Both the position numbers and the translations under genes were made by a program. A DNA stretch of 64,000 nt from Callaeas wilsoni (lineage: Eukaryota; Chordata; Aves; Passeriformes; Callaeidae), in the NCBI GenBank assembly GCA_013398955.1, contig VWPU01000934.1, positions 124,001 to 188,000 on the forward strand, given 5' to 3'. Position 1 is the stretch's first letter. Every line of letters begins with the position of its first letter. Positions 35,255 to 45,760 of this stretch are shown here, piece by piece. The notes beneath the pieces are model-generated. The model saw nothing but the letters and a program-made list of their open reading frames with translations. It ran no database searches and was not told where the DNA came from.

Positions 35255-35500
35255 TGTGCTTGTTTTGGCTGGGACAGAGGAAATTTTCTCCATAGGAGAT
35301 GTTATGGGGCTGTATTTTGTATTTGTGCTGGAAACTGTGATGATAATACAGGGATATTTTTATTATTGCCCAGCAGGTCTTACACAGAGCCAAGTCCTTT
35401 TCTGCTTCTCTCAAGAACCCACCAATGAAGAGGCTCGGGGTGCTCAAGGAGCTGGGAGAGGACACATTTTGCAAAATGTGAGCCAGTTCCAGAAAGGAAA
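35255..35500 (+). mobile_element. Endogenous retrovirus LTR, 5' portion only
   Basis: The segment starts TGTGCTTGTTTTGGCTGGGA and carries, in order, ATTTTCTCCATAGGAG, GGGGCTGTATTTTGTATTTG, GCTGGAAACTGTGATGATAA, ACAGAGCCAAGTCCTTTTCT and GAGGCTCGGGGTGCTCAAGG. This is the arrangement of a widespread avian LTR whose 5' end I remember as TGTCCTGGTTT(C/T)(A/G)GCTGGGA. The similarity fades near 35500, before the expected TATA box and polyadenylation signal, so the 3' part is deleted or too diverged. No target-site duplication can be identified. Open frames within it (up to 87 codons) are incidental. The element is older than the solo LTR at 20.7 kb. Family assignment is from memory and I give no name. 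Confidence 0.82.
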
Positions 35501-37639
35501 ATAGGAACTATTTTTAGTATGATTTTAAGTTCAAACTAAACCCTGGAGGTTAGAGTCTGAAAAAGCTTAAGGGTGGTGAGAGGTTTTGAGAGTTAAGACA
35601 TATTCCAGTATTAGATGTGTGGTAGTCTTATGTAATGATTACACGGATTTCTCTTCTCATTGCTACCCCACAAATGCTCTCCACTGTTCCACTCCCCTGA
35701 TGTGTAATTCGGATACTGTCTTCTGGTATACATGCTAGCAAGGTTCATCAAAGCCATTGTGAATGACAGATGCCGCTATCTGCCCCTTCTTCATCTAAAA
35801 CTTAAGTGATAAAAAGAAACAAAACCACATGAACCATGGGCCAAACACCTCCAATTGCAGGGTAAAAAAGCACTGGGAAATCTAAGTAATAATATATTAT
35901 CTTAAAGTTATTGTATGACTGTGGTTCTGATAAAAGCAGTGGGCTTGTTATTTAATAGAGTTTATCCTTTAAGAAATCCAAGCAGAACTGTTCTTTCCTA
36001 TGTGTATATATATATTTTTTTTTTCCTTGTATGTGCTCACAGGCAAACACATACATTTTATACACATATACAAACATCTCTTGACCCAGAGACACATGTA
36101 GGAGATGCAGAAATATGCATCTCTCCATAAAAATCTAGATGCAGCATTATCCATCTCTACAAACTGGCTACCACAATTGTCCTGTATCAGCAAGTGTCTG
36201 TTGACTCCAATTAAGCACTGCTCAGCGGGACACATAATATAGCTCCCAGCTACAAGGGGTTAAGGAGGCTTTTGTGGGAAAGCAGATTACTGCCTAATTT
36301 GGTGGACCAGAATTGATTTTTATCAGATTTTAAGGCAGAGTCTGAAAAAAGTATCTAGTTGATCTGACATGCTTGTGTTTTCTTTCTTTCTTCTTTTTTT
36401 TTTTAATTTAGCATATGTTAGATATATATTTACAAATATGAAGTGTTAGTAGCTTACTTGCAATATTTTGTGCACTGCATTTTAATTTCACTTTTGCTCA
36501 TGTGCTGTATTTTTCTCTTCTTTTGCTCATCCATTCCCCATGTTGTACAAGTGCTAATAATAATAATTCAACTTAATAACATCAATCCTTGCAGAGCACT
36601 TGAGCCCATTCGCTCCTCAAGGGCACCTAACCCTTCATGTCCTCAACTTGCAGCTTCTTTATCACACTTGAACCACCCTCATAAACTACATCTTCTCCAG
36701 ACCTTGTCAGGAAGGGCAAGTCCAACATAATGGAAATGAACTGAGAAAAATACAACCTTCAGGTATGTCATCTCTTAATATTACAATTTCTCTTCCATTT
36801 TTTTGCTATGGGGACTGAAACAAGTATTCTTGTTTTTCTGTTCAGGCTTTTAGGATCTCAATTTTGCTGTCACACTTCTATCACAGTCTGAGCTAGAAAA
36901 ATGTCCTTTCTTTCTGGAGTTAGGGGAATTCTTTGAAAGCATTTCACTTACCTAAACTTCTGACATGAATCTGATCAAGTTGCTGATATAACTCATGCGA
37001 CTTTAGTGATCACAGAGGGTGTTGAGGACTTTTTTATTGTTGCTCTTTGGGGTTTTATCTCTATTTTGTCTTCATGTAAGAGAAGATTATGTGCAGGCAA
37101 AGACTGGACTCTCCATAGAAAAGCTCTCCTAAAAGAATTAAATTTTGTGCTAAGCCTTACACTTTTTTCACTTCACTTAACAAAAATTTTTAGATACTTA
37201 ATTTATGTAGGTAGTACATTAATTTACTAAGTCTGGAGAAGAACAAAACTGAATGGATCCCAGCTTGTTCCATTATTTTGGTCTGTTCCTTTTGCTTCTA
37301 CTAGTTTGTGAAATAACCTTACAATGCATAGTTAAAGACAAGGAAGATTGATGGTAGTAACAATTTGGACACTCTTCATTTTGTCTACAAGGCGGGCTGC
37401 CTGAGAAGAAACACTTGCTCTTGTTGCTGTTAACCCCCTCTAGAGAATCCTGTCTTATTTATCCATTAAAAAAAACTCAATCAAAATCCCAATTGGAGGA
37501 TAATCCTGACTACTTATAGGCAATGGGGATGCTAAGGTAGGGAAACCATGACTCAGAGAGTATTCCACAATTAATACTTTCTCCTGCAGCAGGGTTGGAT
37601 CATTTCTTAGGATGACAAGGATGTAACACCATGGTAAAT
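35501..37639. other. AT-rich non-coding stretch
   Basis: No gene was recognised. It includes a TATATA and T-run near 36.00 kb and a CT- and T-rich run near 36.38 kb. The frame at 36443-36730 (95 codons) lacks any recognisable domain. Confidence 0.6.
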
Positions 37640-37945
37640 TGTGTTCAGCCTGGATAAGGATGTTGAGGAAAAAAGGTCTGAGAGAAAGGGGGAATGTTAA
37701 AACCTCTTGGAGTAGATACAGCAACTTAAAGGCAAAATATTTTGAAAAAATATTTGCCACCCCGAAGGTGGTTGGGAATTAGAACAGGCTCCCCAGGGAA
37801 GTGGTCACAGCACCAACCCTGAACAATGCTCTCAGGCACAGACAATGACTCTTGGGGATGATGTTGTGCAGGGCCAGGGGTTGGACTCAGTCATCCTTGT
37901 GGGTCCCTTCCAACTCAGCATATACTGTGACCTGTGATTTTAAAT
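37640..37945 (+). mobile_element. CR1 LINE 3' fragment
   Basis: The 3' part (about 37757-37945) is clear: AACAGGCTCCCCAGGGAAG, CTCTCAGGCACAG, TGTGCAGGGCCAGGGGTTGG and GGGTCCCTTCCAACTCAGC are in CR1 order, ending in a diverged octamer tail. The GTGTTCAGCCTGGATAAGGA string near 37640 matches the upstream ORF2 region, so the copy probably starts there with a decayed or partly deleted middle. Its 3' UTR words are shared with the copy at 2.9-3.4 kb. Confidence 0.82.
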
Positions 37946-37977
37946 TATATGTGGATCTTCCTGTCTAATGTACAACA

Positions 37978-38402
37978 AGAGGGATGAGAGATGGAACATC
38001 TCTTCTATGAGGAAAGGCTGAGAAAGCTAGGGTTGTTCAGTCTGGAGAAGTGTCCAGGGAGACCCTGTTGTGGCTTACTGGTGCTTTGAGGAGCCTTATA
38101 AAGAGGAGGAAGAATAATTTTTTATAGGCAGATAGTGACAGTAAAAGGGAGAATAGTTTTAAACCGAAGCAGGTCAGGTTTGGATTACATATTAGGAAGA
38201 AATTCTTTACTCAGAATGTGGCAAAGAGACACCAGGGAACTTGTGGATGCTCTGTACCAAGAACAGTACAAGGCCAGGTTGGATAGAGCTCTAAACAACC
38301 TGTTCTAGTGGGAAGTGCCCCAGCCTATGGCAGGATTGGGAAATGAGATGGTCTTTAATGCCCCTTTCAACAAATTGTTATATGATACTATGAAAGATCA
38401 AA
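37978..38402 (+). mobile_element. CR1 LINE 3' half
   Basis: It begins with GAGATGGAACATCTCTTCTA and TGAGGAAAGGCTGAGAAAGC, followed by GTTGTTCAGTCTGGAGAAG, then a TTAGGAAGAAATTCTTTACT block, CAAGGCCAGGTTGGATAGAG and TTCTAGTGGGAAGTGCCCC. It ends ATGATACTATGAAAG, the diverged terminal octamers. The ORF2 reading frame is broken by several stops and indels. It lies about 30 bp after the tail of the preceding CR1, in the same orientation. Confidence 0.9.
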
Positions 38403-39929
38403 ATTTTTCCTCATTTGTTGCTGTTGATGTTATTGATTATTCATTGCATCTGCTGGATGTTGTTCCAGCTAGAGTCCTTAACCTTAGCATTACTCTTGCT
38501 TTTTTTGGACTTTCACAGGTTAATTTTTCTCAGTTAATTTCTGGATTTTGTGTTTTGTTTTGTTTTGTTTTGTTTTTGAGATTAGACACTAATCACACTA
38601 AAACAGAAAAAAAAAAGAGATTATTAATTAATGCCTTAATGCAGTTTCTTTTTTGAAACATACAGCCAGAATTATTGATCTAATTTAAGTGTCTAAACAT
38701 TAGACATGTAGATCTCAACAGCAGCTTATGCTCCTGTTATATCCAATGGAGAGAAACCAGCACTTTTCAAGGGTAAACTGCCTGGGTGCTCCTGCTTCAC
38801 AGAATAACTCAAAGTTATGCAAGTTCTCATTGTAAGAGAGTGACTTGTTAAAAAATCATGCATTGTATTAATGACAAAATAAAACCTAGGTTCCTTCAAT
38901 TCCACATCTGTATCATAGTCATTAGGGCAGGCAGACTAATGACTACTTAGTAGAATAGAATGCATTACCAAACAGTCTTATGCAGACAAATCTGTTGTTC
39001 AACTAAATTATTAAGATATGTTCAAGAGTAAGGATCTGGAGCATAAAATTCAAATAAAATTCATAAATGCCATTTTGCTTGCCTGAATGAACTCAGGGTT
39101 CTGCTATATATAGCTAGTTTAATCAGATGGAAGGTACTGCAGGATGTTAATTGTGTACATTTGGATTTGTCTCACCTGCAAAATTTCTGAGCGTATCAGC
39201 TACTCCAGAATATGTAAATATATTATCTGGGTTTCTTGTTTGTCTGTTGCACTAGTCTGTATCCCTATAATGCATAAAGCCTGACATGGATGGAAAGAGA
39301 TCTCTATCACAGAATTCAGTCACCTGTTGTCATAGGGAACTAAGGTGTATACTGCTATCAACAAAGTGGTCACAATCATTCTTAAAAAAAATAAACAGCC
39401 AGCAAAACAAGTGAAGAAATCTCAGATGCTTAAGTCATTTGTAGTCATTGGTCTTGCTAGAAGGCTCTTACAGAATAAAACTTCTCTGTTGGTTAACAAT
39501 TTCTTTAACTACCAGCAGAAATACCTTTGGATAGTCATTTGTATTAAGTACAGTACTTCCATTTACCGACACATTAGTAAAACTTAATGAACTACTATGT
39601 TGGTGTTTATTTCTTCAACAGTGATGTGTTAATACCTTCTCTGCCTTTGTTTTGCTGTTCTAAATCAGCCAAATTAATTTAATAAAATAAGTATTCCTTT
39701 CCTACATAATTCCTGGAGCTTTTAAATGACTTGATCCAACTTGGCATTTATGTTTCTTGGACAGGTGTGGTCGCATTTTTGGGCAATACTGCCAAATGCT
39801 ATATGAGTTACACTAATGCTCTCTTTACTTTGATTTCATCTGAATGGATGCTTCTTCCCCCCAAAAAATCTGGTTTAGCCTATATTTAATGTAATCCAAT
39901 AAAAGAAATACATTGAGATACCAGTGAAG
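38403..39929. other. Non-coding stretch
   Basis: No gene was recognised. It contains a (TTTTG)4 pentanucleotide run near 38.55 kb, listed separately. Other sequence is AT-rich and unremarkable. Confidence 0.6.
38553..38572. repeat. (TTTTG)4 microsatellite
   Basis: Four uninterrupted TTTTG units with a further TTTTTG on the right. Confidence 0.88.
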
Positions 39930-40260
39930 GAAGAAAGTTTATTGGGAATATAGGGTTAAATTTCAGGTCTGGGCAAAAAGATATTAATGAGTTTCAGCAA
40001 CAGGGCTTGTGGGTTTTCAGAACGTGAGTTGAGGGCTAGAGATTTGTGTCTGGATAGGAAGTTCTTCCAGTGTTGGTGGAACCAGTAAAAGAATCCTGAG
40101 GTCCCCTAAATTGTCACGTCTGTCACGAACATGGTTATCTCTTCGTCCTTCAGTTTAAGTGCTTGCAGCCTTATGTAAGTAGAGGCAACATTATGTGAGT
40201 GGACCCAATATGCTCCTGCCTTGCTCTTTTTGGCTGACTCTAAAGGACATTAAAAAAAAG
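39930..40260 (-). other. Possible minus-strand LTR or transcript 3' end
   Basis: On the minus strand the segment ends ATTCCCAATAAACTTTCTTC and CTTCACTGG, that is, an AATAAA signal followed about 10-20 bases later by a CA-containing end. The upstream sequence is richer in CpG (for example TTCGTGACAGACGTGACAA) than its surroundings. This resembles the R/U5 part of an LTR or the 3' end of a processed transcript. I find no paired terminal TG, target-site duplication or family match. A plain AT-rich coincidence remains possible. Confidence 0.25.
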
Positions 40261-40837
40261 TTTTCTCAAGGAAGAAAAAAGAAAGAGAAAACGAAGGTTT
40301 GATTCCCTTATCAGAAACAAACCTCAGGGTGGGAGGATGTACAGAGGAGAAGGGATGGAGCAAACCCTTTAAAGTTTCCTCATGCCTTAGACAAGCTTGA
40401 GATCTTGACAGGCCTCCTCCACTCCTGACTGCACATGGATGGAACACCTAAGCACTGACTGAAACCCTACACATGTTGGATTTTTGCAGGGAATACCTGC
40501 TGTGTGCAGGTACCTTATTGAATTTCCAGCAGATGCCTACCATGTCATTTCAGTTTTCAGCCCCGAGCAGGTAATGAGAATTTATCAACTCTTCACATTC
40601 TCACCTGATCTCTCACCAGCGCATCTCCATAAATATTGCTCTTATTTATCTGGATGTATTTGGAATTAGCAGCTTATTTTACTTCACAGCTTTTGTATTT
40701 ATTTGTAGCATTTGTATTTATTTGAAATATTTGATTCTTGGGGTTTTTTTGTGGTGTTTGTATTTATTTGGTTTACACAGGCAGGATAAATAACAAGATA
40801 TTGTTTATAACTCTGTCCTCACAAGTGACACTGGGGA

Positions 40838-41110
40838 TGGAGACCTCAGCAGAGCCAATGCTTGCATTGACGTCAGCAGCCATAATTGCATTAATAGCAA
40901 GACACAGCAATCTCATCGGTATTTTGCCCAGGAAAGATAGCATGGGGATGAGAGCCATTGTTTCATAAAAAATAAAGAAACCTATAATTTTATTGAAAGC
41001 AGAAGGCCACGAAAATGATATTGTTTAGAAACTACTTGAAATAATAGCCGTTATGTCACCAGGCTTATCAACCTTTATGTCAGCTCAAGAAAGCTGCAAA
41101 GAAAAAATAA
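40838..41110. promoter_or_regulatory. Candidate conserved enhancer with full CRE palindrome
   Basis: The block contains TGACGTCA at 40868-40875, the full palindromic cyclic-AMP response element bound by CREB/ATF. Close by are CATAATTGCATTAATAGC (clustered homeodomain or POU half-sites), GCCATTGTTTCAT (SOX-like), GATAGCATG (GATA) and GTTATGTCACCAGG and TTTATGTCAGCTC (two TGTCA-type MEIS/PBX half-sites). The sequence is complex, non-repetitive and distinct from flanking simple AT-rich DNA. The inference rests on motif density alone. Confidence 0.35.
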
Positions 41111-41278
41111 ATCTATAAGTGCTCAGACAATTATAACTTTGGACTTGAGAGGTTAGATGAGGTCTTAGGAAGAATCTTAAGCTCCTGTGTTTTTGCAACA
41201 CTTTCCCCAACCAAGTTTAAGCTCAGAGATGGGGTATGGAAGCAGTAGGAAGGTTGTTAAGTAATATGCATTGGATTA

Positions 41279-41306
41279 TAAAAATAAAATAAATAAAATA
41301 AAATTA
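41279..41306. repeat. (AAAAT)n-type A/T run
   Basis: AAAAT and AAAT units alternate with no G or C for nearly 30 bases. Confidence 0.8.
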
Positions 41307-44300
41307 ATTACTTTAGGTTGGTGTTCTATGCTAAGGAACAATTTTAATTCTCAAGTCTTTTATGTGGCCAGTCTGGAACTATATTTGCTTTGTTAAAAGA
41401 AGGATCATTTCCCTTAATTTTTTTCAGCAAGATTTTACTTCCTGTGAGAGAGTTAAGTTTTTCAGCCTATTTCGCAGGAAGAAAAATGTCTTATATGCAA
41501 TGAATTCTCCAAACACTTCAAAAGTCACATTTGAGTCTGTTCTTCAGAGCACGGCAAAAAAGGCCTAGGATATCTAAGAGATTTTTCCACTCTCCTGTAT
41601 GCTGCATTGAAATATGAGTGAATCTGGAGATTAACAGAAACATCTACTTTCAAATGAGTGAAGAAAGAGAACAGAAGACAGACAGGTAGGAAGAAATGGA
41701 GTTACTGCCTGATTATAATTCAAGTTTCATTGGAAATTAATAATTTTTTTTTTTAGTTGTCACTTTTTTGTTTTGTTTTTTTTTTTCTTATTTGTTGGCA
41801 TTAAATGAATTTTAATTGAAACTTTGGGAATCTTGTCTGTTGACATGGATACCAGCCACAGACTTTGTCTCTATCAACACAACCTTTTCATTTTTCTTAG
41901 CTGCTGCAGTGACTGGATGGGTGTTTACCTAGTGTTGAGGAAATGAAATTTGTGTTTGTACTGTTTCTATCTAAGCCAAAAGATTAGGTAAAGTTCACTT
42001 CAGGTTCACTATGAGCTTGGCCTTGAATTGCATCAAAAAAGTATTTTTCTGTGACTTTCAATAAATTTGATGGATTTTATTGTTTGGGACATCAAAAAAA
42101 AAAGAACATAGAGAATCATCTCAATACTTCCCATCATCAAAGAAAGAGGAAATAAAGAATGAAAAGGGTCAGTTTATGAGTGAACCACTTCAACAGAGCA
42201 GAAATGAAGCTGTGGCATGTCTTTCTTGTCAGAAACACAGAGACTTGAAGAAGACTCATAGAGTTATCAAGTACTGTCTTCTCGCACTGTAAATATAACA
42301 TTACGCCATCCTTTGAAAAAAGCTTCACTATTTTTTAAAAAGTGTTTAGGTATGATGTAATTCTTTTCTATCCTTGTTTCTCCTATTTGAAGGCTGATTG
42401 TTGGAAACCTCCTTGTAAAGTTCAATTCCAGTGCATTATTCACAAAACATCGCAAGTCTCCCCATGACCCACCAGCACATCCCAAAGCTACCAAAGCCCT
42501 GGTAACTTTTACAGCCCCAGAAATACTTTTCAGGAGATCAGCATTAAGCTGAATGATAGATGCCACAGAACTGTTGCATTGACATAAATCAACAGCAGCA
42601 CCAACAGTAATTGTGACATGTCATTCTCAGCCCTTGTTATTAGAGTGGTGTTGCTGTATCTGCTGAAGCCACCCCCAGGCTACTGTGGCTCCACAAATTG
42701 CTGCTAATTCCATTTTCTAATGATACTGGGACAAATTTAATCACTTCAGAGGCTGAGGATGACAAAACTTTATTTAACCTAGAGGCACAGAGATCTGTGT
42801 GTCTCAACCTCTAACTCTCAGAAGCCACACAGCTTTGTTTTTTCCTAGCTCTGAGGTATTTATCTGCCTACATGCCTTGATTTTGTGGTGCAAACAAGAA
42901 CTAGCACCCAAGAGTCCCACTTTTCTACTGCCTTCTCGTCAGTGATGGTCAGTGTTTGATACTTGTGAGGAACTGACTCTGACATGCAGCCAGAAGAACC
43001 AATTGCTCAGTTTTATACTTCAGGGGGAAAAGGGGAGAAAATGCCTTTCATCTTTGTTAAACAATTCATGCCCTGAAGCAGGAGGGTTGAGGTCCAGTGT
43101 TGTTTTATCCTTGGTAGTGCCACTGATTCATAGCTACTGGATTTTTCATGATGCTTCACCCTGTGAGATTGCACTCTGACTTCCTAGAACACACATCCTG
43201 TCCTGGCAGAGTCAAGTGTTTACTCTGAGCTCTCAGGCAATGGCTTTACTGCTCGTCACCCAGGGCAGTCTCAGTCGAGCATTGATCCAAATACCCCTTA
43301 TTCCAATCACACCCAAATATTTCTCATGCAACTTCAACTGAGAAAGTTTTACTCTTTCAACCTTACTCTGAGTGTTACTTTGGTCTGGGCTTGGCTCAGC
43401 TTACATGCTAGATCTTAGAAAATTCACACCTTCTTGTCTATCAGATTTGATCTGAGTGTACAATTGCTTCTTTGTATTTATTCCAGACTGGTTTTCTAAG
43501 TAAATGAACATGATAAAATAAAATGATGTATTTATGTCAATGAGGGCACATTTTTCTGTTTCCCTCTGTGTCAGCACTCCTTCCTCAACAGCTTGTGAAC
43601 CTGTAACTCAGTTTTGTGCACAACTAATAGATAAGACATTTACAGCTATTACGTTGCAATATGTCCCATGAAAATAATGCTTAAAAATACCCCCAAACAG
43701 ACACTTTATTAGTTTATATGATTATCTGAGGGGTAAGATCATTACATCTATCCTTAATAGTCCCACTAGAACCCACATGGAAAAGAGGAACTATGTGACT
43801 TCTTTCCAAAATCCAAAGAGTTTTCTTGCAACCCATAGCAATAAACCCCAGAAAGAGGAAATACTGCAATGGATGTTTTTACTCTAAAAGACTTCATAAA
43901 GTTCAGCCATCTGACATAAAGCTGTGTTATTTATGCTGCCCACGATTCTTCTGTATCGACTGACACCAGATTCAAGACCAGATCTTGGCACACTTCCCTC
44001 GGAGATCAGGAAACAGGAGTGTGGTTGGTACTTACATAGCTGTGTAAAGGGAGAGGAGAAAGTTATCTGAGCTGTCATCTTTCTTTAGCCTGCTTGGGAT
44101 CAGACCCATTATAGCAATTTTTGGTCTTTATATAGCACTTTTCACTCTTAGATTTCACAGCACTTTTCAAGCAAATAGAAGAATCTTTGACAAAAACTAC
44201 ATTCCCATCAGCATTGAACAGTTCACTCAAAAATTAAACACTTTACAAAATTGGGTCAGATTCAATATAATATTGTTCAGAAGAAAAATGGGATAAAAGC

Positions 44301-44399
44301 TCTCACAATTGAACACACTACATTTTGACATTGTTTGAAATAAGCTATTTCTTTCTTTTTCTGATCTTTCTTCTGAAATTACTTTCCATTTCTGTGTTT

Positions 44400-44461
44400 T
44401 ACTATTACATAACACACCATACAATACCATTCCATAACATCCCACATCACAATACAAATGA
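44400..44461. repeat. G-free decayed pentanucleotide-like repeat
   Basis: About 60 bases without G on the + strand carry recurrent CATA(A/C), CCAT and ACATC units (ACACACCATACAATACC, then CATTCCATAACATCCC). It looks like an old (ATACC/CATAA)-type minisatellite. When translated it gives a histidine- and isoleucine-rich pseudo-repeat, which explains the open frame there. Confidence 0.6.
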
Positions 44462-45244
44462 TGAAATGTCAATTGAAATGTTTCAAATGTGTCGTAACGA
44501 TATAAACCAGACTTTTTTCTTGATGAGAAATTAACAATTTCAGTTCTTCTCTCAAACCATATACAGCTGAAATTGGCAATTCTGTCAGCTTTCATTAAGT
44601 TGTAATTACATCTTCTAGATAACCAGAGCAAGTGTACTTATTCTTGTTTTACAAATGAGAAATTTGAGTCATGAAGAAGAAAAGAACTAAAGCTCAGAAA
44701 ATAAATGTTGACAGACCTGGAGGTAGAAATTCTAGTTCTGAACAGAGCTAAACATCCAGGGGTTATCTTTGCAGACAGACTCTTTTTTTGTCCAAATTTC
44801 AAATATTTTTCTTTCAAATCATAGCAATAAAATCAATATTTATTCATCTGTTTATATTGTTTTTACTCAATACCTCACTAAAGGGATGAAATCCAGAACC
44901 TCCAGCAGCCAAAAGTTTGAAGTATGGATCTAATATGTCAAAGAATGAAAGTCTGGATAAATTCTGTCTGAAACAAAGAGGATTTGCAGAAAAGAATCTG
45001 AGAGAACTACATGGTTTTCAAATTGATGTATGAGCATTTTTAAGTGAAAACCAATTTAATCTGAATATTTCCAGCTATATTCCTAAGTCTTAGTACTTTG
45101 TTTCCTGCAGGATTTAAAATTGTACTTTTCTACCTTGTGGAAAGAAACAAGATTATCAATTGAAATATGCAGTAGGAGCTGATTTGAGGGTGTTCTAGCA
45201 ATTTCAGTAACAAAATTCTGACAAACAGTTATCTGATACTATAA

Positions 45245-45760
45245 GCTTGTCACATTTTAAGCAAACTGCGGAAAAGAACCTGGGAGCATTGGTGAATGAG
45301 AGGCTGACAACGGGTCGGTCGTGGTGCCCTTGTAGCCAAGAGGGCCAGTGGGACCATGGGGATCTCTTCTATGAGGAGATTCTGCGGGAGCTGGGCCTGT
45401 TCAGTCTGGTGAAGAGACAGCTGATAGGGGACCCCATCAGCGCATATAAATGTCTCAAAGGTGGGTGCTGAGGGGGTGGTGCCAGACTTTTCCATGGTGG
45501 CAGGATGAGGAGCAACGGCCGTAAAATTAAACATGAGAAGCTCGACCTCAACTTGAGGAAGAACTTGTTTATGTTGAGGGTGGCAGAGCACTGGAACACC
45601 TGCTCAGGGAGAGTGTGGAGTGTCCCTCTCTGGAGACATCCAAAACCGCCTGGATGTGTTCCTGTGTCACCTGCTCCGGGTGACCCTGCCTTGGCAGCGA
45701 GTTGGACTGGGTGATCTCCAGACATCCCTTCCCACCATAATGATTCTGTGATTCTGTGAA
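45245..45760 (+). mobile_element. CR1 LINE 3' half with internal deletion
   Basis: The 5' part (45245-45350) carries the ORF2 segment AAGAACCTGGGAGCATTGG and AAGAGGGCCAGTGG. The sequence then jumps at about 45350-45361 to ATCTCTTCTATGAGGAGATT and GAGCTGGGCCTGTTCAGTCT. The intervening stretch normally present in CR1, a few hundred bases coding for the end of the reverse transcriptase core, is missing. The rest runs through GAGGGTGGCAGAGCACTGG, CCGCCTGGATGTGTTCCTG, GTTGGACTGGGTGATCTCCA and the terminal TGATTCTGTGATTCTGTGA. Its 3' UTR differs from the copies at 3 and 37.8 kb, pointing to a different CR1 subfamily. ORF2 is interrupted by stops, including one after the LKGGC segment. Confidence 0.92.

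Larger units (their letters stand above)
41111..45244. other. Non-coding stretch
   Basis: No gene was recognised. An A/T-only pentanucleotide-like run lies at 41.28 kb and a G-free decayed repeat at 44.40 kb, listed separately. A minus-strand frame of 99 codons (42267-42566) and another of 134 codons (44227-44631) show no domain. The latter overlaps the G-free tract. Confidence 0.6.

Noticed and set aside
36590..36735. Possible minus-strand CR1 (AGTCCAAC and CTTCTCCAGAC words)
   Set aside because: The words are not in CR1 order and no terminal octamer is present. Similarity is at chance level by eye.
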